Shown: positions 1 through 10,540 of the stretch, one piece after another
Layout of the letters: the number at the start of each line of letters is the position of its first letter
Numbering within the stretch: the first letter of the stretch is position 1
Assembly: GCA_036924085.1 (NCBI GenBank)
Contig: JAVGWX010000004.1
Coordinates: 10,853,916-10,917,915 of the forward strand
Origin: Ariolimax columbianus
Taxonomy: Eukaryota; Mollusca; Gastropoda; Stylommatophora; Arionidae
Reading direction: 5' to 3'
DNA: 64,000 bases
Notes under the pieces: generated by a model
What the model was told of the DNA's origin: nothing
Seen by the model: the letters and a program-made list of their open reading frames with translations, nothing else
The model's database searches: none
Position numbers and translations under genes: made by a program

Positions 1-1961
1 GGTGGATCTAGAAAAGGCATTCGACAAGGTCTGGAAAGGGGACTTAAAGTCAAGCTACGAAGAAGTGAAGTTTGTGGGAAAATGTACAGATGGATCAGCC
101 ACTACCTCAAAAATAGAACAGCCAGAGTTCAAGTACAAGGTCATATGAGCAAAAATGTGACACTTGAGCAGGGAGTACCCCAACGAGGAGTACTGTCACC
201 CACACTCTACCTGGTGTATATAAACAACATCACAAAGAATATACCAAGAAGAGTCCATAGCTCCATGTTTGCAGACGATCTGGCTATGTGAACCTCTGAA
301 AAGAATCTCACCATAGCAAGTAATCAGATGCAGCAGGCCCTAACATCGCTGGAAGAGTGGGCAAACTCATGGCTGGTCAAAATAAATGAGGAAAAAACAT
401 GTACGATATTCTCGCTTTCAAACAAACCCTAAAACACCAAAATAAGTCTTAACAGCAAATATCTACGGCCAAACGACAACCCAAACTACCTAGGAGTCAC
501 ATTTGCTCGGCGCATGACATGGAAAAGTCAGATCGAGAGAAACCGAATGAGAGCCACAGAAAGAATGGCAATCATGAGGAAACTTGCTGGCACAAGCTGG
601 GGAGCAGACGAAAGTATACTAAAGAAACTGTACACTGGAAGAGTGAGACCAGTTCTCGAGTATGGCATTGTGGCACGGACAACAGCTGCAAAGGCGAACT
701 TTGACAAAATTAGCAAACTCCAAAACCAAGCCATGAGAGTTATAACAGGAGGCATGAAGTCAACGCCAATTGTAGAACTGGAAAAGATTACAGATCTGCA
801 ATCCATGACCGACAGAAGAGACTGCAAAGACCATCAGCAAGCACAAAAACTCAGAAGACTGACTGACCATCCAATGCATAAGAAACTAAATAATTTTGGA
901 AATGAGAAACTTTGCAGAAATAGCCAAAGCAAAGATGAACGAAGACCCTATGAACGCACTAACAACACCAAAGCCCATCCCTACTGTACGCAAACCTACC
1001 TGGAGGCAGCATATATTTCCAGAGATGGTAGAAAATATACCAGGTATTGGAAAAAAGAACAGCCAGACTGAAAAAGAAAGAAGAGACATAACCCTGAGGT
1101 ACATAACGAAAAACTACCCAAGCATGGACTGGACCCATGCATATACCGACGGCTCTGTAACAAACACAACACAGAACGGAGGGGCAGGGGTATTCCTGAG
1201 CCTACCAAATGGCAGAAAAATAACACTGTCAGTGGCAACTGGAAAATACACAAGCAATTTCAGAGCGGAGGCAGAGGCACTGAGGGCTGCAGTAGAAGAA
1301 ATGGGGACATACAAAAGAAATGAAAGCCATATAGTCCTGTTTACAGATGCCCTGGCCGTAGCCACAGCACTAAAAGACCAGAAAAATACTGAACTTAATG
1401 ATTTAAGAGCAGTACTCTGTCAACTATGCCAGCAGTCTGCACCAAAAAGAGTAGTGGTACAGTGGGTTCCATCCCACTGTAACATCCAAGGCAACGAGGA
1501 GGCCGACAGACTGGCAAAAAAAGGTGCAAGACTACCACAACCAGATACTAGTGTGACATACGAAGAGTCAAAAAGGCTTATTAGAGCTAGATACATGACC
1601 AAATGAGAAACAGAACAAACTGGCTACACAAAAAACGATGCCTATTACCAGTTGAACAGAAGAGAGCAGGTCGTGGTCTTCAGACTTCGCACAGGCCACA
1701 ATAGACTTAGGTACCACATATTTAATAAATTGAAGATAGGTGGCACTGACGAATACTCGTGCGGTACTAGGAAAATGACCGCTGAACATCTGCTGCAAAA
1801 CTGCCCGACATACGAGGATCAGAGAGAGCAGATGTGGCCATCACCAGTGGCAACACTAGACAAGCTCTATGGCAGTGTCGACAGCCTTAGGATAACCGCT
1901 GCTTTTTTCTAAAAAATAAAGGTTGACGTCTGACAGCGTACAAAGAAGAAGAAGAAGAAGA
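1..1961 (+). pseudogene. I-like LINE copy 1, RT-RNase H pseudogene
   Basis: Decayed copy of the (GAA)n-tailed LINE whose best copy lies at 3126-5413; it is cut by the window start. It begins in RT motif A (VDLEKAFD, base 2 on), then shows VLSPTLYLVYINN and FADDLAM, followed by a TGA where the better copy has Trp (about 288). Reading continues in pieces at 514-1071, 896-1606 (RNase H: YTDGS, FRAEAEAL, FTDALA, WVPSHCN, EEADRLAKK) and 1652-1912 (CCHC-like knuckle beginning YSCG). A second Trp-to-TGA change lies near 1603. The 3' end is TTGACGTCTGACAGCGTAC followed by (AAG)n. Not functional. Family call comes from domain order (RT, RNase H, CCHC) typical of I-group LINEs; exact clade unsure. Confidence 0.9.
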
Positions 1962-2054
1962 AGTATCCTCTTAATGGCACCTGCATGTCTTTTCCATGTG
2001 TTGTTAACTGTGTGTACAGTTCTGTATGCTGTTTAGCACAGATTTTGTTTATAC

Positions 2055-2268
2055 AAGACATCACATACCCTGCAACTGACAAGATATCACATACCCAACA
2101 ACTGACAAGATATCACGTACCATACAACTGACAAGATATCACATACACTACAACTGACAAGATATCACATACACCACAACTGACAAGATATCACATACAC
2201 TAAAACTGACAAGATATCACATACACAACAACTGACAAGATACTACATACCCTACAACTGACAATGAC
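2055..2268. repeat. 26-bp minisatellite, about 8 copies
   Basis: Units of about 26 bp centred on GACAAGATATCACATACACT with point changes and slight length variation. It starts about 95 bp after the (GAA)n tail of LINE copy 1 and lies in the intron just before the transmembrane exon. No coding content seen. Confidence 0.9.
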
Positions 2269-2419
2269 TGTGGGCGAGTGATGTATATGTGTTAGGTGAA
2301 TTGCTTTTTCCACTCCCTTTATAAACCCTTCTTGCAAATGGAGGTGGTATTTAACAGTGAGATTGTTGTTACCATTATATTTATAATTTATATTACTGTT
2401 ATAACTGTTAATTTTACAG

Positions 2420-2565
2420 ACGACACTCCGCGAAGATTACTGATATATCCATTGCAGCTATCATCTGTATAGTTACTGCTATTGTCGTTATCTTCATCAT
2501 TGTTATCTACTGTTGTAAGAAACGGAAGCAGGCAGGAGTTATCATTCGCCGTTTCTCAAAGAAAG
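2420..2565 (+). CDS. Host gene exon: transmembrane segment
   Basis: First visible exon of a single-pass membrane protein. The acceptor is a T-rich tract ending TTTTACAG (2412-2419) and the donor is AAAG|GTGAGT at 2566. One base completes a codon from the exon before it (phase 2 intron), then 48 codons read DISIAAIICIVTAIVVIFII followed by VIYCCKKRK. This is a hydrophobic helix of about 23 residues, then Cys-Cys and basic residues, the usual layout of a type I helix with a cytoplasmic stop-transfer. The last base (G) joins GT of the next exon to give Gly. Upstream exons (signal peptide, ectodomain) are outside the window. The layout resembles Shisa, WBP1 or VOPP1 proteins, but identity is not established. 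Confidence 0.75.
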
Positions 2566-3113
2566 GTGAGTTCATAATTGTGAAGTCACTTGAGCCAGAT
2601 TTAATTCACAATCAGTCTTTGTATCCTATTTTGTCAGCGAACAGACTACTTTGACATTCACGTTTAGAATCATAGCATTGTTTATTTTGACTAAATAAGA
2701 ATATTCGTGGCCTGATGGTTACTACAACACACAGGGACTACTAAATAAAACATTGTCAAAGTCAAACAATCATATTAGGCACTATTAGTCTCATATAGCC
2801 TCTGACAACAAAGTCCATCTCCTGGCCTTCACGCAGCAGAACTGTTTAGACTAACAGGAGAAGGGGCGGAAGGCGAGCAACTGGCACCTTAAAACCAGTA
2901 GTTTCGGGCAGATGGGGCTCAAAAGCTTAGGAAGGCAGCTCATCTAGGAGAAGGAAAACTCTGATTTCAAACCATCTGAAGCCTTGCAGATAACATACTG
3001 ACATATCTTGACAGGTTTTGTCAGATATGGTTGTGCAACCTGTATTCTGATAATTCTGAAAGTTGGTCAACGTCTACCAAACCTGACAGCCGACGATGTG
3101 CGAAGGACCACAC
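2566..3113. other. Intron sequence, nothing recognised
   Basis: AT-rich intron of the host gene between the transmembrane exon and the LINE insertion at 3126. No ORF, tandem array or familiar repeat was seen. Confidence 0.5.
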
Positions 3114-3125
3114 GCATGAGGATAC
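3114..3125. repeat. Target site duplication, left copy
   Basis: GCATGAGGATAC here is repeated exactly at 5414-5425. The two copies bracket the minus-strand LINE at 3126-5413, as expected after target-primed reverse transcription. Confidence 0.9.
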
Positions 3126-5413
3126 TTCTTCTTCGTACGCAGTAAGACAGTAACCATTATTTTTTCGAAAAAAGCGGCGGTCATCCTGAGGCTGTCGCCA
3201 CTACCATAGAGCTTGTCTTGCAGTTCCACTGGTGATGGCCACATCTGCTCTCTCTGATCCTCGTATGTCGGGCAGTTCTACAGCAGATGTTCAGCGGTCA
3301 TTTTACCAGTACCGCACGGGCATTCGTCGGTACACCCTATCTTCAATTTGTTGAATAGGTGGTACCTCAGTCTATTGTGGCCAGTGCGAAGTCTTCTTCT
3401 TCTTCTGCGTACGCAGTCAGACAGTAACCATTATTTTTTCGAAAAAAGCGGCGGTCATCCTGAGGCTGTCGCCACTGCCATAGAGCTTGTCTTGCAGTTC
3501 CACTGGTGATGGCCACATCTGCTCTCTCTGATCCTCGTATGTCGGGCAGTTCTGCAGCAGATGTTCAGCGGTCATTTTACCAGTACCGCACGGGCATTCG
3601 TCGGTACACCCTATCTTCAATTTGTTGAATAGGTGGTACCTCAGTCTATTGTGGCCAGTGCGAAGTCTGAAGACAACGACCTGCTCTCTTCGGTTCAACT
3701 GGTAATAGGCATCGTTTTTGGTGTAACCAGTATGTTCGGTTTCCCATTTGGTCATGTATCTGGCTTTGATAAGCCGTTTTGACTCTTCGTACGTCATACT
3801 ATTATCTGTTTGTGGTAGTCTTGCACCTTCTTTTGCCAGTCTGTCTGCCTCCTCGTTGCCTTGGATGTTGCAGTGTGATGGGACCCACTGTACCACTACC
3901 CTTTTTGGTGCGGACTTCTGGCACAGTTTGCAGAGTGCTGCTCTTAAGTCATTAAGCTCAGTATTTTTCTGGCTTTTTAGCGCTGTGACTACGGCGAGAG
4001 CATCTGTAAGCAGGACTATATGGCTTTCATTTTCACTGTGTGTCACCATTTCTTCCACTGCCGCCCTCAGTGCCTCTGCCTCCGCTCTGAAATTGCTTGT
4101 GTACTTACCAGTAGCGAATGACAGTGTTATTTTTCTGCCATTTGGAAGGTTCAGGAATGCTCCTGCCCCTCCGTTCTGTGTAGTATTTGTTACAGAACCG
4201 TCGGTGTATGCATGGGTCCAGTCCATGCTTGGGTAGCTTTTCGTTATGAAGCTTAGGGTAGTATCTCTCCTTTCTTTTTCAGTCTGGCAGTTCTTGTTTC
4301 TAATACCTGGTATATTTTCTACCACCTCTGGAAATATATCCTGCCACCAGGTAGGTTTTCGTACAGTAGTGATGGGTTTTGGTGTTGTTAGTGCGTTTAT
4401 GGGATCTTCGTGCATCTTTGCTTTGGCTATTTCTGCAAAGTTTCTCCGCTTTAGTTTCCCATTTCCCAAATTGTTTAGTCTCTGGTGCATTGGATGGTCG
4501 GTCAGTCTTCGGAGTTTCTCTGACTGCAGCTGGGCTCTGCAGTCTCTTCTATCGGTCATGGATTGCAGTTTTGTAATCTTTTCAAGTTCTACAATTGGCG
4601 TTGTCTTCATGCCACCTGTTATAATTCTCATGGCTTGGTTTTGAAGTTTGCTAACTTTATCGAAGTTCGCCTTGGCTGCTGTTGTCCATGCCGCAATGCC
4701 ATACTCGAGAACTGGTCTCACTCTTCCAGTGTACAGTTTCTTTAGTATGCCTTCGTCTGCTCCCCAGCTTGTGCCAGCAAGTTTCCTCATGATTGCCATT
4801 CTTTCTCTGGCTTTCATTCGGTTTCTCTCAATCTGACTTTTCCATGTCATGCGCCTATCAAATGTGACTCCCAGATAGGTTGGGTTGTCGTTTGGCTGCA
4901 GGAATTTGCCATTTAGACTTAATTTGGTATTTTGGGGTTTTAATGAGAGCGAGAATATTGTGCATGTGGTTTTCTCCACGTTTATTTTGACCAGCCATGA
5001 GTTCGCCCACTCTTCCAGCGATGTTAGGGCCGTCTGCATCCGATTTCTTGCTATGGTGAGATTCTTTTCAGAGGTCCACATAGCCAGATCGTCTGCAAAC
5101 ATTGAGCTATGGACTCTTCTTGGTATATTCTCTGTAATATCGTTTATATATACTAGGAAGAGTGTGGGTGACAGTACTCCCCCTTGGGGTACTCCCTGCT
5201 CGAGTGTCACCTTTTTGCTCATCTGCCCTTGTACTTGGACTCTGGCCGTTCTTTGTTTGAGGTAGTGGTTGATCCATTTGTTCATTTTCCCACAAACATC
5301 ACTTCTTCTTAGCTTGACTCTAAGTCCGTCTTTCCAGACTTTGTCAAATGCCTTTTCCAGATCCACCCAAACAGCTACTGTGTGTTTCTGTGCCTGGTAG
5401 GCATCTTCTATCT
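3126..5413 (-). mobile_element. I-like LINE copy 2, 5'-truncated, young
   Basis: Minus-strand insertion in the first visible host intron, bounded by a perfect 12-bp target duplication. The 5' end (at 5413) is truncated within the RT domain. The 3' end carries the family's short GAA-type tail (TTCTTCTTCG at 3126 on the plus strand). The terminal part of the element, about 260 bp, is present twice in tandem: 3134-3391 and 3408-3670, spacing 274 bp, separated by a second short GAA-type tail (CTTCTTCTTCTTCT near 3392-3406). The inner copy belongs to the long ORF; the outer one is its truncated duplicate. It arose either by a second, severely truncated insertion into the tail or by template switching. 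Confidence 0.9.
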
Positions 5414-5417
5414 GCAT
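3417..5417 (-). CDS. Reverse transcriptase-RNase H polyprotein (LINE, N-truncated)
   Basis: Unbroken 666-residue frame of a LINE ORF2 lacking the endonuclease and the first RT motifs. RT motif A is VDLEKAFDK (residues 18-26), followed by EQGVPQGGVLSP (73-84) and the catalytic FADD (107-110), with the YLGVTFDRRM motif at 181-190. RNase H follows with D406 (YTDGS), E446 (FRAEAEAL), D472 (LTDALA), H515 (WVPSHC) and D525 (NEEAD). The C-terminus has a CxC-x8-H-x4-C knuckle (C608, C610, H619, C624). The Met start is an artefact: its ATG lies in the flanking target duplication. In the full element it would copy LINE RNA at the nicked target; this copy is too short at its 5' end to be autonomous. It is the best-preserved copy of this family in the window. 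Confidence 0.92.
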   Translation of the reverse strand: MQIEDAYQAQKHTVAVWVDLEKAFDKVWKDGLRVKLRRSDVCGKMNKWINHYLKQRTARVQVQGQMSKKVTLEQGVPQGGVLSPTLFLVYINDITENIPRRVHSSMFADDLAMWTSEKNLTIARNRMQTALTSLEEWANSWLVKINVEKTTCTIFSLSLKPQNTKLSLNGKFLQPNDNPTYLGVTFDRRMTWKSQIERNRMKARERMAIMRKLAGTSWGADEGILKKLYTGRVRPVLEYGIAAWTTAAKANFDKVSKLQNQAMRIITGGMKTTPIVELEKITKLQSMTDRRDCRAQLQSEKLRRLTDHPMHQRLNNLGNGKLKRRNFAEIAKAKMHEDPINALTTPKPITTVRKPTWWQDIFPEVVENIPGIRNKNCQTEKERRDTTLSFITKSYPSMDWTHAYTDGSVTNTTQNGGAGAFLNLPNGRKITLSFATGKYTSNFRAEAEALRAAVEEMVTHSENESHIVLLTDALAVVTALKSQKNTELNDLRAALCKLCQKSAPKRVVVQWVPSHCNIQGNEEADRLAKEGARLPQTDNSMTYEESKRLIKARYMTKWETEHTGYTKNDAYYQLNRREQVVVFRLRTGHNRLRYHLFNKLKIGCTDECPCGTGKMTAEHLLQNCPTYEDQREQMWPSPVELQDKLYGSGDSLRMTAAFFEKIMVTV

Positions 5418-5425
5418 GAGGATAC
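5414..5425. repeat. Target site duplication, right copy
   Basis: GCATGAGGATAC, identical to 3114-3125. On the minus strand it supplies the ATG that opens the 666-residue frame. Confidence 0.9.
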
Positions 5426-6665
5426 AAATGCCTTAAACTAGAGCGAGAAAAGATAACCTCAGCTGAGTGTTGTGGCAGGGCAGACCAGGCTCTTAGCCTT
5501 GGTTGACGGCTGGTTTAGCAGTGAAGCCCCAACAGGCGAACAGATAGAGCATTGCTCTGCTGCTCTGGCAGCTTCTGCAGCTTGCCTTGTTCCAAATGTA
5601 TTGGTATCACCTTTCCCTTGGAGCAAGCAAGGCAGACAGAGAGAGGGACCATACTGCATGTGCAACACATGGCCTCTATATTTCTGCCCGGACCTTGTGC
5701 TACAAGCACAATTACTGTCATCAGACAAGACGAAAAGACATGAGACGGACATTGAGACAACAATCATATTATGAACTCTAGGCAAAGCATGAGACGGACA
5801 TTGAGATAAAAGTCAGATTACATACTAAAAACAAAGTACAACGACATTCAAATTAAGCACTATAGGCAATGAATGAGAAGCACATTGAGACGACATCCAT
5901 ATTTGGCTCCATAAGCAAAGCATGAAAAAGACATTGATAGAAGAGATTCAACATCACCAATTAGTGGTGGAAGTTCTAGAATTTGGCACGCCATTTTTTA
6001 CAGCACATATTTTGTACTTGTGTCTCAGTGCATGGTAACCCCCAAGTATTTCTTTTTGTTTTTCTTCTTATCCCAGTGTTTCAGATATTTTAATTCAGTT
6101 TACACCTGTGGCATATTTGCACAGTTTTGTTATTTAGATCGCTGAAGGTTTTAAAAAGATCAGAACACCCACTTCAAGTTATGACTGGTCATATTTATGA
6201 ATGAACCCAAGTAAGAGATATAACTATGTTTTCACAGATGATAACCAATTTTTTTCTTCCCACACCCCAGATAAAGAGTTATTCACTCTTTTATTCCTGT
6301 ATAAAGTATTATTTTCATAGCGTTCTTTTGAACCCAGAACGCTCCTATACAGTTAGGAAATTATTTTTAATTGTGAGGTGTACAAAATCATGAGTTGGAA
6401 AGTCTTCTACCATAAAGGGATTGTGATAGTGGCTTCAAATTCAATTATGACACATAGTCCCAATGTTGTAGTCAATGTGAAATGTTTCTATGTCATCCAT
6501 TCAAGCTGGTTTTTGTGGGTTACGTCATTGACTGCTGTAGGCCATTGAGACCTAGTCAACTATTGTCTTGTTGTCAACATTATAAGGTTACCAAATAATA
6601 TGGGCCTAACAACATATTTCCCATAGGCCACGTGGCGGGAAACAGACTCTTTACTTTATATATAT
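5426..6665. other. Intron sequence with degenerate repeats
   Basis: No exon recognised. Around 5735-5940 a motif like CATGAGACGGACATTGAGA recurs four times at irregular spacing, a decayed tandem or repeat tail. The block 5460-5730 is more GC-rich than its surroundings and may be an old dispersed repeat. The rest is AT-rich with no clear features. Confidence 0.4.
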
Positions 6666-6914
6666 GGGGACGGCGTGGGCTAGTGGTTAAGTGACACAGC
6701 TCACAACTGGAAGGTGCTGGGGTCGATCCCCATCACAGCACCGGCCGTTGCCCCGGGGAAGCAAACCCTTAGAAAATGCAGGAAGGAGCAGACCCTTACA
6801 TAAAATGTATGCTGAAGTCGGATGCACTGGGCCGACAGGCGCAAAATAAAAACCACAGTGCAACGCACATCGCCTTGGAGAGTAGATAAATAAGGCGAAC
6901 GCACACAAAAAAAA
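6666..6914 (+). mobile_element. SINE family A (tRNA-derived), copy 1
   Basis: A tRNA-like head with an A-box-like region (TAGTGGTTAAG, 6681-6691) and a B box (GGTCGATCCC, 6721-6730), then a unique body and an A-rich end at about 6905-6914. Two more copies lie in the window (10973-11235 reverse, 37381-37580 truncated). The internal pol III promoter and repeated occurrence mark it as a SINE. It sits directly before a family B SINE. Confidence 0.85.
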
Positions 6915-6930
6915 GTATAAATATATATAT

Positions 6931-7172
6931 GGAGCCGCAAAACACAGTGGTTAGCGTGCTGGCTTCGCATCTGATTGGTCCTGGGTTTATTCCCCAGTTG
7001 AGGCGGAAATGTTTTATAGGGCCAACCCAGCCTTAAATGGGTGCGGTTCAGTTCAGGGAGTAAAAGCGGCGAGGGAGAGGAGATGGCCACCCTCATACAT
7101 ATAGCCGAGCCTTTGAAATGTGAGATCGCTAACACCTAACACACCTACGGCAGTAGTGCTATGGGTTACTTT
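6931..7172 (+). mobile_element. SINE family B (tRNA-derived), copy 1
   Basis: Begins GGAGCCGC with an A-box-like CACAGTGGTTAGCGTGCTGG and a B-box-like GGGTTTATTCCCC near 6982-6994, then a body ending ATGGGTTACTTTA followed by a TA microsatellite. Matches the copy at 40870-41141 over its full length, with an internal gap of roughly 15 bases near 7016 where the other copy has GACCGCAACGGCTC. Confidence 0.85.
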
Positions 7173-7328
7173 ATATATATATATAAAATCATGGAGCGTT
7201 TACACAGATATGGTTCAGTTTGTGTTGCAGACATCTTGACCTATATATACCAGACAAACAGTGCTAGCACACAAGAGAGCTAGTAGTGGAATTAGATAAG
7301 TTGCACACTGAACTAACATCTTTCACAG

Positions 7329-7394
7329 GTCATAGTCAGGAGACTGAAGTATCTCCATACACTAGCAGTGTACAGCTACCTCCTTATAGTAAAG
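7329..7394 (+). CDS. Host gene exon: cytoplasmic tail 1
   Basis: A 66-bp exon between the acceptor CTTTCACAG (ends 7328) and donor AAAG|GTAACA (7395). Joined in phase 1 to the transmembrane exon, it reads GHSQETEVSPYTSSVQLPPY followed by SK and a split Gly. Ser/Thr-rich with a PPY-like motif. Support comes from splice sites and frame continuity with the exons on both sides. Small size leaves some doubt. Confidence 0.65.
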
Positions 7395-7604
7395 GTAACA
7401 TTAGCCAGGCTGTAGTTGTTGTTCTTTGCACATCTTCAGGTTTCCATCACATTTTCTGATGTTCAGTATTCCTTTACCTGTGCATTATTTCTTTGTAGTT
7501 CCTGTAACTCTTTATGTGACTATTGATCACGGGAGAAACAAAATACCAACTATGTTCTTTTCTATGTTATTTTTATTTATTCTGCTTTAATTTTGACAAG
7601 TTTT

Positions 7605-7862
7605 AGGCTGGCTGCCACAACAAGGCTGCGCCTTTTGGTCTGACACATCCGGTTTCAGCATGGCATTTTTTAGCCTGGAATTTTCTTCCCTCTTCGATCC
7701 CAACTCTCTTAGCCTGGATGCACAAGTGCCCTGTTTCCAGGACCGTCACTTGGAAGCACAAAAGGGTCTTGATGAGCTCAGAATGGCTGATGCAAGCAAG
7801 CATCCAGCTATGAGTCGCTGACTACTGTCAGCTCATTCACTGCCACATCTTTGGCCCGGTGT
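7605..7862 (-). mobile_element. SINE family C, old diverged copy
   Basis: Reads on the minus strand like a diverged version of the 5' body of the SINE C copy at 7936-8297: shared CACATCCG...TTCAGCA, TTTGATCCC-like, and GTCGCTGACTACTG...AGCTCAT blocks in the same order. It lacks the (GAA)n tail. Two copies about 440 bp apart suggest a local hot spot or an old duplication. Confidence 0.55.
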
Positions 7863-7935
7863 TGGGTTTCTTTAAAATATGTACCGTCAATCTGTCACTC
7901 TTGTTGTGTCCTTGCTCTTATCTTGATAGTATTCT

Positions 7936-8297
7936 TCTTCTTCTTCTTCGTTCGTTCGTTCTCAATCTCCCACTACGAAACCCTGAAAGGGCTTAAGTAG
8001 CAGAATGTAGTCCAGAGAACGGAATGCGTTGTGTCGTAGTTTACAGCTTGACTGCAATATTTGCACCTATCGGTCCAACACATCCGACTTCAGCAAGCAT
8101 TTTTGTAGTACTGGGTTAGCATTCCCTCTTTGATCCCTTCTACTTAGCCAGTCTGCCCCGCTGCAGCCGGTTATCCAGGATCACCGCGTGGAGGTGTAGA
8201 AGGGTCTTGGCAGCTCTGGTTCGCTGGCCCTGACGCTAGCAGTCAGCTACGGGTCGCTGACCACTGCAGCTCATGCGCTGCTCAGCATCTTGATCCC
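7936..8297 (-). mobile_element. SINE family C with (GAA)n tail
   Basis: Minus-strand element of about 362 bp with a (GAA)n tail (plus strand TTCTTCTTCTTC, 7936 on). It is flanked by an 11-bp duplication, GATAGTATTCT at 7925-7935 and 8298-8308. Related copies lie at 30216-30382 and 44560-44912. The trinucleotide tail matches that of the I-like LINE family here, so that LINE may mobilise it (inference). Confidence 0.8.
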
Positions 8298-8762
8298 GAT
8301 AGTATTCTACTTATATTGTACAATGGCTTTAGATCTCTTGGTTTCACGGCCTTTTCAGCCATTTCATCTATATCTGTTATCTTGTCTCTGTTTCACTTTC
8401 TTGTTTAGCCCTGGATATTGAGTATATTGTGCACAGACTTGTACTAAAGAGCCTCAGATTTTCTGTTACTTTGTTAATCTATTAGGTCCCATGTGTTTTT
8501 TGTAAGCCATTCCTTATGCTGTTCACTTTTTTGCAGAGAACCTCTTTATGTGTATTTCAAACTGTTTCTTTAAGACGGTGTCAGTGTCTGTTGATGTTTC
8601 CAAATCTGGTCTCCAAATTCAGTTTGTATCCTTCCTTTGTGTCTGTATTTGTAAAGTTGTGTGTATTGTATTTTGTCCTTCCTTATCTTTATTGCCAAAG
8701 CACTAAGCGCAGGTGGTGGTCTGATCCTCTATCTGCCCCTCTCTTAACCCTCCTGTAGCCAA

Positions 8763-9075
8763 CATTTTCATTTGCAATCTATTGTGAAATGATCTATTTG
8801 GTTTTTGATAAACACCATATCTTATGTACATGTTTGTGTTGTAAGATGGTACATCAGATGACCAGGTGATGGAAGTCACATCACCGAATTAACAAAGATC
8901 TCCCCATTTTCATTTGCAATCTATTGTGAAATGATCGATTTGGTTTTTGATGTTTCCATCATCTGGTGAACACCAAATCTTATGTACATATTTTTTCTTG
9001 TAAGATGGTACATCAGATGACCAGGTGATGGAAGTCACATCACTGACTTAACAAAGATCTCCCCATTTTCATTTA
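8763..9075. repeat. About 145-155-bp tandem duplication, 2+ copies
   Basis: The block starting CATTTTCATTTGCAATCTAT (8764) recurs at 8907 and begins again at 9062. Each contains AAGATGGTACATCAGATGAC and ends ACAAAGATCTCCCC. The second copy carries a short extra piece (TGTTTCCATCATCTGGTG). It lies in the second visible host intron. No coding potential seen. Confidence 0.85.
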
Positions 9076-9483
9076 TATTTCCATTTATTATATTTCAATT
9101 AATAGTTTGTTCCGACTTCAGATATTCCTTGACTGTCTTAATGTCTCACCTCAGAGCTTTGTTCAGTGTTCCTTGGAGCAGATCATAGGAGTCTTATTTG
9201 GTAGTTTCGTCAGCATTATTTGCTGGTATGTTGCACTGTTGCTTTTCTTAACTTTGTGTAAATCTTGCAGTTATTATTCTGGGTGTTATTGGTTTCCATA
9301 CTGTATGCGCCTTCCTTGCTTCTGTTGACATCATGAAGGTGACCCTAACTTTGTGTATGCTGGGTATTGCTCTCCATGTCCTGAACATGTGATGTTTTCT
9401 TCTGTAATTACTGTAATGTTTCTTGAATCATTCGATCTTGCCCACACAAGCCCAATCAGACTTAACTATTACCATTTAATTTA

Positions 9484-9990
9484 GTCAGGTGTACCAGTAG
9501 AGCTAAAGTCAGGTGTACTGGTAGAGCTAACGTCAGGTGTACTGGTAGAGATAAAGTCAGGTGTACTGGTAGAGATAAAGTCAGGTGTACTGGTAGAACT
9601 AAAGTCAGCTGTACTGGTAGAGATAAAGTCAGCTGTACTGGTAGAACTAAAGTCAGGTGTACTGATAGAACTAAAGTCAGGTGTACTGGTAGAACTAAAG
9701 TTAGGTGTACTGGTAGAACTAAAGTTAGGTGTACTGGTAGAACTAAAGTCAGGTGTACTGGTAGAACTAAAGTCAGGTGTACTGGTAGAACTAAAGTTAG
9801 GTGTACTGGTAGAACTAAAGTTAGGTGTACTGGTAGAGCTAAAGTTAGGTGTACTGGTAGAGCTAAAGTCAGGTGTACCAGTAGAGCTAAAACAGCTGTA
9901 GTGGGAGAGCTAAAGTCAAGTGTACTAGTAGAGCTAAAGTCAGGTGTATTGGTAAAGCTAAAGTCAGCTGTAGTGGGAGAGCTAAGGAAC
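9484..9990. repeat. 24-bp minisatellite, about 21 copies
   Basis: Units of AACTAAAGTCAGGTGTACTG plus GTAG. Variants (TTAGGTGT, TCAGCTGT, GAGATAAAG) are grouped in neighbouring units, as expected from local duplication. Being a multiple of 3 it is open in several frames, giving spurious ORFs. Intronic. Confidence 0.95.
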
Positions 9991-10319
9991 AGGTATGATG
10001 GTTATGATGAATCATACAACAGAATTGATTTGATTTTCTCTTGTTGTTGCTGTTGTTCAATTACCTCTTGTTGTTGCTGTTGTTATTGTTGTTTAATTAC
10101 CTCTTGTTGTAATTGTTTCTATGCCTGCCTCAGTTTTCATCCATCCAACTTGTTCATGGTTCCATGTTTTTGTCTATATTATCCAACCCTTCTTATTCTA
10201 CTCATCTGCACTTATACCATGTTGCTTGGGCAGGATAATCCATTAACCTTTCAATGAATGAACCACTGTTAAATGAGTCGGTGTTTACTGTTGAAATTAC
10301 AATTGTTGAGATGTTTTTC

Positions 10320-10540
10320 ATTGTAAACTTTTGTGTTATATTATTGCAAACTCCTGAGTTATTTTTTTTAAAAACTTTTGTGATATATTAATGCAAACTC
10401 CTGTGTTATTTTATTGCAAACTTCTGTGTTATTTTATTGCAAACTTCGGTGTTATTTTATTGCAAACTTCTGTGTTATTTTATTGCAAACTTCTGAACTT
10501 CTGTGTTATTTTATTGCAAACTTCTGTGTTATTTTATATC
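10320..10540. repeat. 23-bp minisatellite, about 9 copies
   Basis: Units of TTATTTTATTGCAAACTTCT plus GTG, more diverged at the left edge (10320-10385), cleaner to the right, with one short interruption (CTGAACTT near 10492). Intronic. Confidence 0.9.

Noticed and set aside
3748..5265. Plus-strand ORFs of 60-162 codons
   Set aside because: Antisense shadows of the 666-residue LINE frame on the minus strand.
6666..6740. tRNA gene
   Set aside because: A and B boxes are present but no cloverleaf, and the sequence continues into a repeated SINE body.
9901..10257. 118-codon ORF with Cys-rich stretch
   Set aside because: Starts in the 24-bp minisatellite and runs through TTGTTGTTGCTG simple sequence; composition explains the cysteines.
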